Origin: a virus | DNA: 30,283 nt | Virus record (IMG/VR): IMGVR_UViG_3300033571_007817 | Coordinates: 1 to 30,283 of that record | Reading direction: 5' to 3' (one strand) | Shown: positions 17,090 through 25,653 of the stretch, in pieces | Numbering within the stretch: the stretch's first letter is position 1 | Layout of the letters: every line of letters begins with the position of its first letter | The notes under the pieces: model-generated | What the model saw: only the letters and a program-made list of their open reading frames with translations | Database searches by the model: none | What the model was told of the DNA's origin: nothing | Position numbers and translations under genes: made by a program

Positions 17090-18316
17090 TTACTTAGGAC
17101 CTGTTTTTTTTACACGTTCCAAAACCGCCTTAATCTCGGCGAGTTTCATCTCCACAAGTTTAGACGCGGCTTCGTCCGCATCCGAAATTTTGCCACCAGT
17201 TGCAGGCGCCTCTTCTGGGGCTTCCGCGGATTCACCGTCACCACCGTCTTCAGGCGCACCTGATTCATCTTCATCTCGTTGATCTTCCACCTCTTCAGCC
17301 GCGAGGTACTGGGTCATGAGAGCGTTGAGCTTTTGAACTTCACCAATCAGGTTGGCGATCAGGACGTTGTTTTGTGTGAGGATGGCTTGGACGTCGGTTT
17401 GTACGCTCATGTCCGAGCCGTTGCCTGGAACTGCGACCGACTTCTCGCCGTCTTCGGGTTCTTCCATGGGCGGTTTTTTTGACTTTTTTGGTTTTTTGGT
17501 GGACGGCTTTTTGTCGCCATCTTCAGCCTCGGGATCTGCTTCGGCCTCGTCTTCATCGTATTGGCCTGGTTTACCTTTGGCTTCCGGTGCCTCGTCGTTG
17601 CCGTCGTTTTCTCTCAAACCATCAAGCATGCGGCTAGCCTCTTCCAAAAGCTCTGGCTTAATGTCGCCGTTGTCACCGGCCAAAAGATCGCGCATCTCGT
17701 CGCGCGTCAGACCGCTGGCGTCACACAGGGCTAGGATGCACGTCTCGCGGTCGGAACCGAGGGCCTCCATGGCATCAAGCATGTCTTGAAGCTGGAGCAC
17801 GCTTTCGCTGGCCGCCTTGCTTTCAAGGAACTTTCGTCTGACATTTTTTAGATTGCCAGCCGACACAAGGTCTTTCATCGACACTTCAAACAGGCTGTCT
17901 TGGTTCATTGGGATGGACACCACCGACACCTCATAAAGCTCGGCTGATTTGATGGTGTTGACGCCGTCTTTTGTGGTCTCTGCGTCTTTGGATGAAAAGC
18001 CCACGGAAAAGGCGTTGATCATCCCCTCTTCGATCATGTCGCGCACATAGGAGACCATGGCGTCGCGAGACTTAGAGATCCGGCACCTGATGTAAAGACC
18101 GTCTTCTTGTGGCTTGCACTCCACCGCACGGCCGATGATTTTGTCACGGTCATGGTTGTAGAGTATCACCGGGTTTTTTTGATAGTTTTTCAAATCCCAA
18201 GCCTTTGGGTCGATGAGGTCATTGCCACGATCGACGATGGCCTTGTTGGCGACACCCTCGATGTAGGTGTAGCCGTCCGATGCGGCTTTAATTGTGAACG
18301 GCGTAAATTTTTTCAT
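17090..18316 (-). CDS. Prohead protease fused to a scaffold-like acidic domain
   Basis: 408 residues. The first 150 are an HK97-family (S78) protease: VANKAIVDRGNDLIDPKAW, catalytic His55 in LYNHDRDKIIGR, Ser104 in NAFSVGFSSK, and AELYEVSVVSIPMN. About residues 170-230 are helical, followed by a low-complexity acidic/lysine region (EDEAEADPEAEDGDKKP, KKPKKSKKPP) and a C-terminal helical segment. Typical stand-alone proteases are near 200 residues, so this looks like a protease-scaffold fusion. The ATG overlaps the portal stop (ATGA) and has AGGGAGGACAAGG before it. It would cut the capsid delta domain during maturation. Confidence 0.92.
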   Translation of the reverse strand: MKKFTPFTIKAASDGYTYIEGVANKAIVDRGNDLIDPKAWDLKNYQKNPVILYNHDRDKIIGRAVECKPQEDGLYIRCRISKSRDAMVSYVRDMIEEGMINAFSVGFSSKDAETTKDGVNTIKSAELYEVSVVSIPMNQDSLFEVSMKDLVSAGNLKNVRRKFLESKAASESVLQLQDMLDAMEALGSDRETCILALCDASGLTRDEMRDLLAGDNGDIKPELLEEASRMLDGLRENDGNDEAPEAKGKPGQYDEDEAEADPEAEDGDKKPSTKKPKKSKKPPMEEPEDGEKSVAVPGNGSDMSVQTDVQAILTQNNVLIANLIGEVQKLNALMTQYLAAEEVEDQRDEDESGAPEDGGDGESAEAPEEAPATGGKISDADEAASKLVEMKLAEIKAVLERVKKTGPK

Positions 18317-20694
18317 CCTTGTCCTCCCTCTGGGTCTTGCGGAGTGATGTCACCCCAATCTATGTCGTCAACTTGATCGGCCGGAACATTGACGACGTCG
18401 CAGCGACAGTTGATCGTCTCCGATGGCTCTCCGGCCGGGTCTCTTGGAAACTGCAAACCATTGGTGAACGTGTTGTCCCAGTCCACCATCTCGCCCTCGA
18501 CTTCGACATGGCTGTCGCGCACGCGGTCATCGTTGGCCGTAATCCAAACTTTCTTGAGATTGGGAACGTAGCGCGCCACGTCCTGTGTGCAGGCGGCTTG
18601 TCCGAGGCTTGCTGCCGTCAACGATTCGGTCCGAACGATCGTATTGATGCGCCCCTCCAGGTTGTCTCCGTCTAAGACAGAGTCCATGATGTTGGAGGCA
18701 ATGGCCGTCGCCGAATCCCCGTTGGCCAGACCCTCGTCGATGGCCGACATGACACGGTCGGTCGTGGTGCGATTAAGATTTTTAAAGGTCGAAAGTCCCC
18801 GTGCTTCAAGGGACGACTGGCGTTTGTTTTCGTTGCGGTCCCTGAGGGCCTCGATACCTTGCTCGTTAGGGTAATCAAAGGCAAACCGGAGCTCCCACTC
18901 GGCATCGTAACCCAATTCGACGGAGGCTTTGAGGGCGTCCACATAGCCGTTCATGTAGTCTTCGCGCATGGACTCAAGGGCCTCTTTGATGGCTTTTTTA
19001 ATGCGCCTTTTTTCTGCGTCGTCAGCCTTGGTTTTAAGTAGACCCACGGCCTTCACGTTGGACCGCACGACTTTGGCGATGGCTTTGGCTTGACCCTCAA
19101 ACAGATCAGCGATGACCGTCAGCATACCTCGTTCACCGACGGTCGAGGCTTGATGCAATAAATCCTCGCGGCGTTTGGGCCAACCGTTTGCCGAGCCTGC
19201 TTTAAAGATGGCGCCGAGCATGGTGCGATTTTTTGCCTTCTCAGCCGTCAAGGCCATGGTCTTAGCGTCAGTACCTTGCTCCTCAGGCGCGGCGTCAGGC
19301 GTGGGATCTTCCGTCGGCGTTTCAGAGTCCGGCTCTGAAGTTTCGTCATTCGAAGGATCATAGACGCCACCGGGTGGCACAAAGCCATCCCACGGTGTTG
19401 ACCCCGGCGTGCGGTCACCGCCGTCTAGGGCCGGCAGTTCGAGTTCAGACCGCACCTCGTTCAAGGTCATGTAAGACATTTTTTTTGTGACAAGGTCGGC
19501 CAAGGCGACTTCGTCCGGCCTTAGTGCTTCCACCTCAGACAAATCAAAGTCCAGGTAGTAACCATCACCGAGGCGATCTTTAAGTTTTTTCGTTAACCCC
19601 ATGGCCACAAGCCGCATGGTGGTCTTGAGCGTCCCCTGCCAAAACTGGCGCACGGCCGCGTCGAATTCTTTTGATCCGAGACCACCGGCCTCTTGCAGAG
19701 ACACCACCTGCTTCGGGATGTCCAAGAGAGCCAAGATTACCTCACGATTGGACATGATGTAGTCTTTTAGGTTTTGATCACCAAGCGAGTCACCCACCGC
19801 TTTAACGTTCACACCCTTCGGTAAAACCATGGGTCGGCGTTGATTGCGGCGGCCCGTGTAGGCTTGCTCAAAGGAGCGAAGAAGTCTCAACGCATTTTTT
19901 TCGTTGGCTTCACCCGACAGTTCCAAAGCCATGCCGGGGTGCGCGCCCTTGATGTAGTAGTTCAAAAGATATTCGGTCGAGTAACGGTTAAAGAGCACCG
20001 AACGTCGACCCGGCACAAAAGGACTGAGCCCCCACCACATGCTCGATGGGTTTGGGCGCCGAACGTGGCAGACGTCTTTGGGGTCGATAAAGAGACTTGA
20101 TTTATCAAACAACGGCATTCCGTCGTCGTTGAACATGGTTGTGATCTGGTAGCTGTCTAAAACCGTGGGGCCATCCGTGGCGCCGAAGTTCATGCGCACG
20201 CGTTCAAACGGAATCTGAACGAGCTTGCTGTTGACGTCGTAGATGAGACTATTTCCGCCCAGCGATAAATCGGTCACGACGTTATAAATAAACTCACTGC
20301 CCGACTGTTGATCGTTGGGGTTTTCAATCAAACCATTAACGGGATGCTGGTCGGCCTTGATGCACTTCGTCTTGCCGTCGGGGGTTGTGACTTTTTTCCA
20401 GACGACAAGCGGCACACCGGCAATTTTAGAAGCAATGCGGTCGACCGTAATAAAGACCCAGTCTTCAGAAAACATGAGGCCCTTGAGCGTGATGCTTTCA
20501 AGGTAGGCTTTCGTCTCCTGAGAAAACATGGACCCTGATCCGACATCGTCGTGACCAAATCCGTCGCGGACTAAGTTAAATTCTTTTTTAGAAATATCAG
20601 GAGACTGATAATAGGCGTCAAACTCGCGCGCTATTTCACGGTCTCTCTTCATGCGTGCAGCAACGCGGGCTTCTTTAGCCTTCGTGTCATCCAT
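18313..20694 (-). CDS. Portal protein fused to MuF-like domain
   Basis: 793 residues. Residues about 60-430 match HK97-type portals (EDWVFITVDRIASKIAGVPL, NDQQSGSEFIYNVVTDL, SLQEAGGLGSKEFDAAVRQFW, YLDFDLSEVEALR). After a Pro/Glu/Asp-rich linker (about 450-490) the remainder is helical, then a Mu F-like domain: IRTESLTAASLGQAA-like helix (VRTESLTAASLGQAA), DDRVRDSHVEVEG, PRDPAGEPSETINCRC at 762-765. The portal forms the DNA channel at a unique vertex and the MuF domain is a head minor protein; here both are one chain. The ATG lies 26 bases after the terminase stop, with only a weak upstream AGGATGGCGG site. Confidence 0.95.
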   Translation of the reverse strand: MDDTKAKEARVAARMKRDREIAREFDAYYQSPDISKKEFNLVRDGFGHDDVGSGSMFSQETKAYLESITLKGLMFSEDWVFITVDRIASKIAGVPLVVWKKVTTPDGKTKCIKADQHPVNGLIENPNDQQSGSEFIYNVVTDLSLGGNSLIYDVNSKLVQIPFERVRMNFGATDGPTVLDSYQITTMFNDDGMPLFDKSSLFIDPKDVCHVRRPNPSSMWWGLSPFVPGRRSVLFNRYSTEYLLNYYIKGAHPGMALELSGEANEKNALRLLRSFEQAYTGRRNQRRPMVLPKGVNVKAVGDSLGDQNLKDYIMSNREVILALLDIPKQVVSLQEAGGLGSKEFDAAVRQFWQGTLKTTMRLVAMGLTKKLKDRLGDGYYLDFDLSEVEALRPDEVALADLVTKKMSYMTLNEVRSELELPALDGGDRTPGSTPWDGFVPPGGVYDPSNDETSEPDSETPTEDPTPDAAPEEQGTDAKTMALTAEKAKNRTMLGAIFKAGSANGWPKRREDLLHQASTVGERGMLTVIADLFEGQAKAIAKVVRSNVKAVGLLKTKADDAEKRRIKKAIKEALESMREDYMNGYVDALKASVELGYDAEWELRFAFDYPNEQGIEALRDRNENKRQSSLEARGLSTFKNLNRTTTDRVMSAIDEGLANGDSATAIASNIMDSVLDGDNLEGRINTIVRTESLTAASLGQAACTQDVARYVPNLKKVWITANDDRVRDSHVEVEGEMVDWDNTFTNGLQFPRDPAGEPSETINCRCDVVNVPADQVDDIDWGDITPQDPEGGQG

Positions 20695-20720
20695 ACTACA
20701 GCCGCCATCCTAGCGTTTTG

Positions 20721-22094
20721 TTAAGCCTCGTCATCCTCGACTAGGCTTTGATAGTAAGCTTCGATCCCATCCTTGGGAGCTACGGCCTCACCAATCTCGT
20801 TAACGAACCGCACCTCTAGTTCTCTGTCACCGTATTCTACACACGCAGCGTTCGCCATCATAAGAGATGACACGCAGTCGTCGTGCTTTCCGGCCGGTGC
20901 CCCGTAACTCATGGCACCCGAAGGGGTCACCGCGATCTCATACTGCTCGAGTTCCGTCAACAAATGACCCCATTGTGGGATCTTAATTTGACCTTGCTCA
21001 AACGCCGTCATGAGACGAGCCACCATTTCATTTTTGGTGGCGTTGGTCCACGTCACGCCCTCGTGCGGTAGATCCGTGTGGGCCATCAGATCATCGATGG
21101 CCGACCCGACACCCGTCTTGTCGTGGCGTATGGTGACCACCGTTTCAAATCGTGTGGCAAACCACAAAAGACGCCGCACCGCTTCGGTATAGGGAACCTT
21201 GTTAAATCTATAAAACCCCACGACCTCGCCCGATGCAAGATCAATTGCAGTGAAGACCGTATAATCTTCCGACTTGGCCCAGTCAGCACCGATGACGACG
21301 GTTCTTTTTTTTGCATCGTCTATCGTCCACTTAGCCGCATCCCCTGTAAACTCCAGAAGTGGACCAAACGTGGCCTCGCGAATGCCGACAAACACGGTGC
21401 CCTCATCCAAAAACTCGGCCAAATAGTATTGCCTAAACAAACGGTCCGGCAGCTCCTTGCGGGCACGATCAATCACCTCTTTAGCGATGTAAGGATTGGC
21501 AGCCGTCGGTGCTGCGAGGTAAATCTGCTCGAGCGGGCGTCCGTTTTTAATGGACCAATACATGTGATCCCTGGCCTCCATGGCGCGCTGGTAAAACCAG
21601 TTTTTCCCCAGCGGTGTCGAGATACACATGATGGGCCCCTTGGTGACGGTCGTCGTCGTACGAGCCGAAATGTAAACCTGCTCTTGGCACTTTGCCGCCT
21701 CGTCGATGATGTAGCCGTGGACCCCCGCACCTTCAAGGCTCATCGGGTGTTGCCCGTGCCAGAACTCTATTCTTGAATCAACGTGCGGGGCATACAGGTG
21801 CATGAGTGACATGTTGGCCTTCACGTCTGGTTCCGGCGGCATGATTTTCTGGCAATACTCAAGGCCGATCTTGGCCTGTTGATAGATGGGAGCCACCCAT
21901 CGCCACACGGTCCCCGGGCGCTCAAGACACTGGCTACTGATGCCAACCGACGAGGCCACGGTCTTGCCAAACTTCGTACCCATGGCAACAAAGACATTGG
22001 TTAAACCATCGGTTTTAAAAGCGTCCATGATGATCGCTTGCTCTTTCGAGTGCGGCGACGGTGGGATGATCTTGACGATGTCAAACGGCGACAT
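20721..22094 (-). CDS. terL: Terminase large subunit
   Basis: 457 residues counted from the ATG at 22094; an in-frame GTG at 22097 overlaps the upstream stop (GTGATG) and is an alternative start. ATPase: Walker A GTKFGKT at 39-45, Walker B YIIDE with Asp131/Glu132, coupling-type motif ISTPLG near 158. Nuclease: Asp271 in GADWAKSEDYT, Asp325 in RHDKTGVG, and Asp405/Asp406 in GKHDD. The combination is the motor-plus-headful-or-cos cutter that packages DNA into the procapsid. It lies between the small terminase and portal genes as usual. All key residues are present, so it should be active. Confidence 0.95.
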   Translation of the reverse strand: MSPFDIVKIIPPSPHSKEQAIIMDAFKTDGLTNVFVAMGTKFGKTVASSVGISSQCLERPGTVWRWVAPIYQQAKIGLEYCQKIMPPEPDVKANMSLMHLYAPHVDSRIEFWHGQHPMSLEGAGVHGYIIDEAAKCQEQVYISARTTTTVTKGPIMCISTPLGKNWFYQRAMEARDHMYWSIKNGRPLEQIYLAAPTAANPYIAKEVIDRARKELPDRLFRQYYLAEFLDEGTVFVGIREATFGPLLEFTGDAAKWTIDDAKKRTVVIGADWAKSEDYTVFTAIDLASGEVVGFYRFNKVPYTEAVRRLLWFATRFETVVTIRHDKTGVGSAIDDLMAHTDLPHEGVTWTNATKNEMVARLMTAFEQGQIKIPQWGHLLTELEQYEIAVTPSGAMSYGAPAGKHDDCVSSLMMANAACVEYGDRELEVRFVNEIGEAVAPKDGIEAYYQSLVEDDEA

Positions 22095-22591
22095 CACGCG
22101 GAGGGCTCCACGTCGATGGCGGCTTGGTTTTTTTGATCCTCACTGTCGATGATCTCTTCGATCAATTGCCGCACGAGGGTGCCGTCAGACCGCACCTCGG
22201 TCTTATAGACTTTCATCTTGGGAACGTTGTGGTCGACGGTGACGCGGTTGAGGATTGGACCGAGCAACGTCTTGGCAGCTTCCAAAGCAATTTTTTTGTC
22301 GTCGCTTTTTGTGAGGTCCAAAAGCCTGCGTGCAGCAATGGGCAGGGCCCGTTTTAAAATGTCGTCTACCGGCTCTAGTGCGCGGTCTAAGGCTTTATTG
22401 AAAGCAGGTCGAAGTCGGCGCCTCCGCGCGGCGTGACCGAGAAGACCCACTTGTTTGCCAAGTTCCTCATTGGTGATTGCCGGAAACTCGAGCAGGATGT
22501 TGAGCATCATCTTGTCGACGTTGTCTAGCTTATACTCGTCAAATTGCTCGTCTTTTGGCTTTTTCTTGTCTTTTTTTTCGTTGTCATTCAT
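22094..22591 (-). CDS. Putative terminase small subunit
   Basis: 165 residues. Start ATG at 22591 (MNDNEKKDKKKPKDEQ), which overlaps the upstream gene by eight bases. A winged-helix-like DNA-binding segment follows the basic N-terminus (DNVDKMMLNILLEFPAITNE, ELGKQVGL), then RRRRLRPAF and helical region ALPIAARRLLDL. The stop overlaps the large subunit start. Small terminase proteins recognise the packaging site and are poorly conserved, so the assignment rests on DNA-binding features and on being directly upstream of terL. Confidence 0.8.
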   Translation of the reverse strand: MNDNEKKDKKKPKDEQFDEYKLDNVDKMMLNILLEFPAITNEELGKQVGLLGHAARRRRLRPAFNKALDRALEPVDDILKRALPIAARRLLDLTKSDDKKIALEAAKTLLGPILNRVTVDHNVPKMKVYKTEVRSDGTLVRQLIEEIIDSEDQKNQAAIDVEPSA

Positions 22592-22883
22592 CCGCAAACT
22601 GTTCCATCCGCGACTGCTTTCCACGACGCCGAATGCGTGGCCTGATGTTGGGAATTCTCGGCGTTTGATAGACGACACTTAGCTCGTCGATCTCCTCGTT
22701 TTCCATCGAGGCAATGGCATCGACTAGGATGGCTCTGACTTCGGCTAAATGACGCGCCGCAGCTTGACGACGCTTGTCTTCGCGTTGACGTGTGACCCCG
22801 GTCATATGTGGTGCCGTGAGAGCCTCTTTAAGCATTTTGATGATGCGGTGGAGGCTTCGCGCGTCCTCTGAAAAAAGTTCCAT
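22584..22883 (-). CDS. Small basic hypothetical protein upstream of terminase
   Basis: 99 residues. Highly charged and helical (SLHRIIKMLKEAL, REDKRRQAAARHLAEVRAIL), with a basic C-terminal stretch IRPRIRRRGKQSR. No membrane segment, no catalytic motif. The start has GAGGT eight bases upstream. It overlaps the small terminase start, so the two are probably made together. A DNA- or terminase-binding helper is possible, but I do not recognise a family. Confidence 0.75.
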   Translation of the reverse strand: MELFSEDARSLHRIIKMLKEALTAPHMTGVTRQREDKRRQAAARHLAEVRAILVDAIASMENEEIDELSVVYQTPRIPNIRPRIRRRGKQSRMEQFADE

Positions 22884-22930
22884 CCTAGAACCTCGTTGGA
22901 TTGCATACGGTTTAGGCTAACTGGTTGGAG

Positions 22931-23260
22931 CTACTCGTCGCAAGAGCATTTGGCTTTTGGTGAAAGAAGCATGAACTGGGCGGCCACCGACGACAAGTCC
23001 CCTTCAAGCGCATAGATGGTTTTGTGAGGGATCCTTTTGTCGGTTTCAAACTCGATGGCATGCAACACCTCGTGCCAAAACGTTGAAAACCGTTCAGACG
23101 GTGTTTGACCCAAGACGATGTAGATGATCTTTGTCGATGGACAAGCCACGCCTGCCAGGTTTTTATTTTCGATGCCCGGTATATTGCGCACAAATTTCAC
23201 CTTGTAGACGGTCCCAGAGACGACGATCTCTTTTGGATACTCACGCTGCTTCGGATACAT
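22931..23260 (-). CDS. HExxH zinc-metallopeptidase-like protein
   Basis: 109 residues. FWHEVLHAIEFE carries the HExxH zinc-protease motif (His63, Glu64, His67), with a likely third Glu ligand about 20 residues later (LEGDLSSVAAQF, near 89). The start MYPKQREYPKEI is supported by GAGGTG six bases upstream; the longer in-frame ORF has an out-of-place N-terminus overlapping the phosphoesterase. It ends CSCDE. It lacks the HTH partner of ImmA/IrrE peptidases and any cell-wall binding domain. Substrate unknown; related small phage WHExxH proteins are common and mostly uncharacterised. Confidence 0.78.
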   Translation of the reverse strand: MYPKQREYPKEIVVSGTVYKVKFVRNIPGIENKNLAGVACPSTKIIYIVLGQTPSERFSTFWHEVLHAIEFETDKRIPHKTIYALEGDLSSVAAQFMLLSPKAKCSCDE

Positions 23261-23285
23261 GGACCGCACCTCGTGACTAGGTTTT

Positions 23286-23996
23286 TTAAAATCGTTCGTA
23301 AGGGATAAAGATAGGCGTGAGCCCGGAATCAACCACGACGCCGACACCGAGCACAGGTTTTTGACGGTTGTGCTTTCCATATTCAAAGGCATAGGCGTGC
23401 TCGTCGATCAGGCAGCCAGTGTTAAATCCCCAAATCTGACGACCACCCGTTTTGATGTAAGAGATCCCCGCATGCGAGTGCAAGTGACCGATGACCGTGT
23501 TCATCCCGGCGTCGATGGCGGCGTTGCGGTGTCCATTTTGTCCGCTGTAGCCCATGCCGTGAATCATCTGGATGGGGTGTTTGCAGAAAATATCCCATCG
23601 ATCCCGCCACACCCACGTCTTCGGAGCGTTGATGATCTTCTGGTATGGGATGAGCATTTGCGACGGAATCTCCGCTTCAAAGGCTTTGCGGGCCCAGCGC
23701 AGGCCGTGGTTACTCACCGCCAGCCTCATGAAAGGGAAGGCTTGGTACCATGCTTTGAGGCGGTCTTTTGTGGTTTCTATTTCTGAGAGTGCCGTATGGT
23801 GGCCGTCTATGGACTTAGCCCACTGGCCCCCGAAGTAGTGATCGACTTCGTCTCCGACATTGTAGATCGAGCCTTGGGTGTTGGTTGGGATGTTGAAATC
23901 TTTGGCGACGGCTTGAACAAACTTGAGGGCGTTTGCCGCCTCGAAGGGAATTTGTAGGTCCGAGATAAACAGATAGCGGTCAAGTGTCTTCGCCAT
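23286..23996 (-). CDS. Metallophosphoesterase
   Basis: 236 residues from the ATG at 23996 (MAKTLDRYLF), which has GGGGGTG just upstream; longer in-frame starts enter the lipoprotein gene. It shows the ordered two-metal motifs: SDLQIPF (Asp13), NVGDEVDHY (Asp49), AVSNHGLR (Asn96, His97), MIHGMGYSG (His146) and VIGHLHSHAG (His171, His173). The family hydrolyses phosphomono- or diesters. In phages, related enzymes near the packaging or replication genes are common but their substrates are often unknown. All motifs look intact, so activity is likely. The first motif is DLQ rather than DxH, a small departure from the family consensus. Confidence 0.9.
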   Translation of the reverse strand: MAKTLDRYLFISDLQIPFEAANALKFVQAVAKDFNIPTNTQGSIYNVGDEVDHYFGGQWAKSIDGHHTALSEIETTKDRLKAWYQAFPFMRLAVSNHGLRWARKAFEAEIPSQMLIPYQKIINAPKTWVWRDRWDIFCKHPIQMIHGMGYSGQNGHRNAAIDAGMNTVIGHLHSHAGISYIKTGGRQIWGFNTGCLIDEHAYAFEYGKHNRQKPVLGVGVVVDSGLTPIFIPYERF

Positions 23997-24081
23997 TGGC
24001 ACCCCCGTTTTAATCAGTTTGAGGGAGCTATAAAAGATTGCCAAACATTGACTCTTTTTTGACCGGTTAGACGGGACGACT

Positions 24082-24930
24082 TTAGAACTCTCGCGGGTAG
24101 AAAAACTCATACCATCGGTAAGACATAGGCGGGGCAATATAGTTGATGGTTGCATACTTGGCCAACATTCCCGCAGGCGCACAGACAAGCCAAATTCCAG
24201 TTCCCCAAGTGGCCACGTCACAGGAGATCGACACGCCCCAAAACGCCACGACACCGCTGAGCGGCACGAAATGTTTTTTGTATTCTGCCGGGCTAATAGC
24301 CTCATCGGGGATGGACTCAAAATTAAACGTCACAGGGATCGTAAAGTTTATGATTCTGATGTCTTCCAGGTGCGTGAACTCCATGATCTCAGGCCCAAGG
24401 CGCCGTGTGAGCTCTTGATCCAGGCGCACGAGATACTCCGACATGGGCGCGTAATCACCAATCTCACCGAGGCGACCACGAAAGAACACCATCATGGTGA
24501 CGCGGTTTTTAAACCGGGATTCATACTCGTCTCTGTAGAGCTTAGCCGTAGCGCGGTGCCCAATTTTTCTGAGCTGGTAAGAGGCCAAGGCCACCATGCG
24601 TTCAATAGACCGATCCACCATGGGGGCCAGGTCTAACTGGTCCCCCGTTTTAAGCGTCGCCTCAAACATCTCCTCCAACGGCTCGTCGTCTGGAGCTGTC
24701 TCCCACTCGTAGTTGTCGTCCATGTTGTCGTCGTAGTCTGGCTCGTCTTCGTAACCCGAGTCATACTCGTCCGGTACGTCCGACCACGATGTGTCCTCTT
24801 GGCCATCGTCTTCAGGCTCCAAGTCCTCATCGTGCTTGTCGGTTTGACCCCGATCGACCAGCGCATCCCGGTAATCTCCACAAGACGCGACGAGCAGGGC
24901 TATGCCCAAAGCAAGCTTTGATAGCTTCAT
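24082..24930 (-). CDS. Acidic lipoprotein, possible superinfection-exclusion or host-surface factor
   Basis: 282 residues. The N-terminus is a lipoprotein signal: basic MKLSK, hydrophobic ALGIALLVAS, and lipobox VASC with Cys17; +2 is Gly. About residues 30-92 are almost all Asp/Glu with scattered Tyr/Trp (a flexible acidic stalk). The rest is a folded domain with helices (RSIERMVALASYQLRKIGHR) and a hydrophobic C-terminus (VSISCDVATWGTGIWLVCAPA). The GGGGGGTG site precedes the ATG. It sits in an accessory slot between small early genes and the phosphoesterase. Phage lipoproteins often block receptors or DNA entry of competitors, but nothing here proves this; I do not recognise the domain. 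Confidence 0.82.
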   Translation of the reverse strand: MKLSKLALGIALLVASCGDYRDALVDRGQTDKHDEDLEPEDDGQEDTSWSDVPDEYDSGYEDEPDYDDNMDDNYEWETAPDDEPLEEMFEATLKTGDQLDLAPMVDRSIERMVALASYQLRKIGHRATAKLYRDEYESRFKNRVTMMVFFRGRLGEIGDYAPMSEYLVRLDQELTRRLGPEIMEFTHLEDIRIINFTIPVTFNFESIPDEAISPAEYKKHFVPLSGVVAFWGVSISCDVATWGTGIWLVCAPAGMLAKYATINYIAPPMSYRWYEFFYPREF

Positions 24931-25039
24931 AAATCACCCCCCAAAAAAATGTTTAACCACTTCAGTCAGTATGCGACGACTTTAAAACCGGCGTGCGCAT
25001 TGACACATGGGCCATTGGGGTTTTGATGGTTAAACTAAT

Positions 25040-25216
25040 TTATTGACATCCGGGATGGATTTCGTGGTGGATGTTTTCAAGGTCTTCGATGGCCTGCTTT
25101 AATTCTTTGCTCTTGGTGACGCGCTTGGCGATCAATAAAACCTTGATGATAGGCTCCCAGTGCTTTTCGATACACCACGAGCTGCGCAAGCATTTATAAA
25201 GGTTTTCGATTTTCAT
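25040..25216 (-). CDS. Small hypothetical protein, 58 aa
   Basis: Gene of 58 codons found by reading the gap, starting MKIENLYKCLRSSWCIEKHW and ending IHHEIHPGCQ. GAGGT lies seven bases before the ATG. Composition is helical and charged with three cysteines and a short hydrophobic stretch (PIIKVLLIAK). It overlaps the preceding 32-codon ORF and lies about 110 bases from the lipoprotein gene. No function recognised. Confidence 0.65.
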   Translation of the reverse strand: MKIENLYKCLRSSWCIEKHWEPIIKVLLIAKRVTKSKELKQAIEDLENIHHEIHPGCQ

Positions 25217-25292
25217 CTATCAACCTCGATTCCCATATCCTGCCACCTAGCCAACTGACAAGGGTACCGATCAAGGAAGTATTAACGTTCAT
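25194..25292 (-). CDS. Possible 32-residue small protein
   Basis: ORF starting MNVNTSLIGTLVSWLGG at an ATG overlapping the previous stop (ATGA) and preceded by AAGGA. It ends inside the next gene. Both coupling signal and ribosome site are present, but at this length chance is hard to exclude. Confidence 0.4.
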   Translation of the reverse strand: MNVNTSLIGTLVSWLGGRIWESRLIDENRKPL

Positions 25293-25411
25293 TTTTTCCT
25301 TGTGGGCTTTCTGCCTCTTGGTTGGCTGCTATGATCGTCAGATGCGACTATCATTGTTCCAACTATCATCGCTGTCAAAACAACTATGCCTATAAAGATT
25401 AAATCGTTCAT
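25289..25411 (-). CDS. Single-pass small membrane protein, 40 aa
   Basis: Forty codons, found by eye. N-terminal hydrophobic helix MNDLIFIGIVVLTAMIVGTM, then a soluble basic tail (RGRKPTRKK). AAGG lies about six bases before the ATG. Its stop overlaps the next ATG (ATGA). By topology it could be a small inner-membrane regulator or holin-like peptide, but there is no family signature. Confidence 0.62.
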   Translation of the reverse strand: MNDLIFIGIVVLTAMIVGTMIVASDDHSSQPRGRKPTRKK

Positions 25412-25440
25412 GTGTTACCTTTTTAAGTGACATAAATAGG

Positions 25441-25653
25441 TCAGCATTTGACCCGTTTACAAACCTGTTCAAAGATCTTTTTGCCTTCAAACATCATGTC
25501 CATATCAAAGTTTGACGGATAGTGTTTAAGCACAGACCTTGCAATACTGCGGATTTTTTTAGGCACTCTCGGTGTTTGTTTTGGATCAAGCAAGGAACGT
25601 AAAAATTCTCTAGCGTTACTTATCGCATAGGTTCTTTCTATTGGTAACGTCAT
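25441..25653 (-). CDS. BPSL0761-like small protein
   Basis: 70 residues, beginning MTLPIERTYAISNAREFLRS and containing the signature SVLKHYPSNFDMDMMF, close to the pattern MTMPxERTxA...REFL...LRHYPS of the BPSL0761 family found in proteobacterial genomes and phages. The function of that family is unknown. GAGGTGGATGA precedes the ATG. The extra C-terminal KIFEQVCKRVKC is basic. This is a pattern recognised from memory, not from a search. Confidence 0.75.
   Translation of the reverse strand: MTLPIERTYAISNAREFLRSLLDPKQTPRVPKKIRSIARSVLKHYPSNFDMDMMFEGKKIFEQVCKRVKC

Noticed and set aside
21078-21776. 232-codon plus-strand ORF inside the terminase gene
   Set aside because: Shadow of terL; contains no motif and no upstream site.
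23997-24320. 108-residue N-terminal extension of the metallophosphoesterase
   Set aside because: Enters the lipoprotein gene in another frame; the internal ATG at 23996 has a strong ribosome site.
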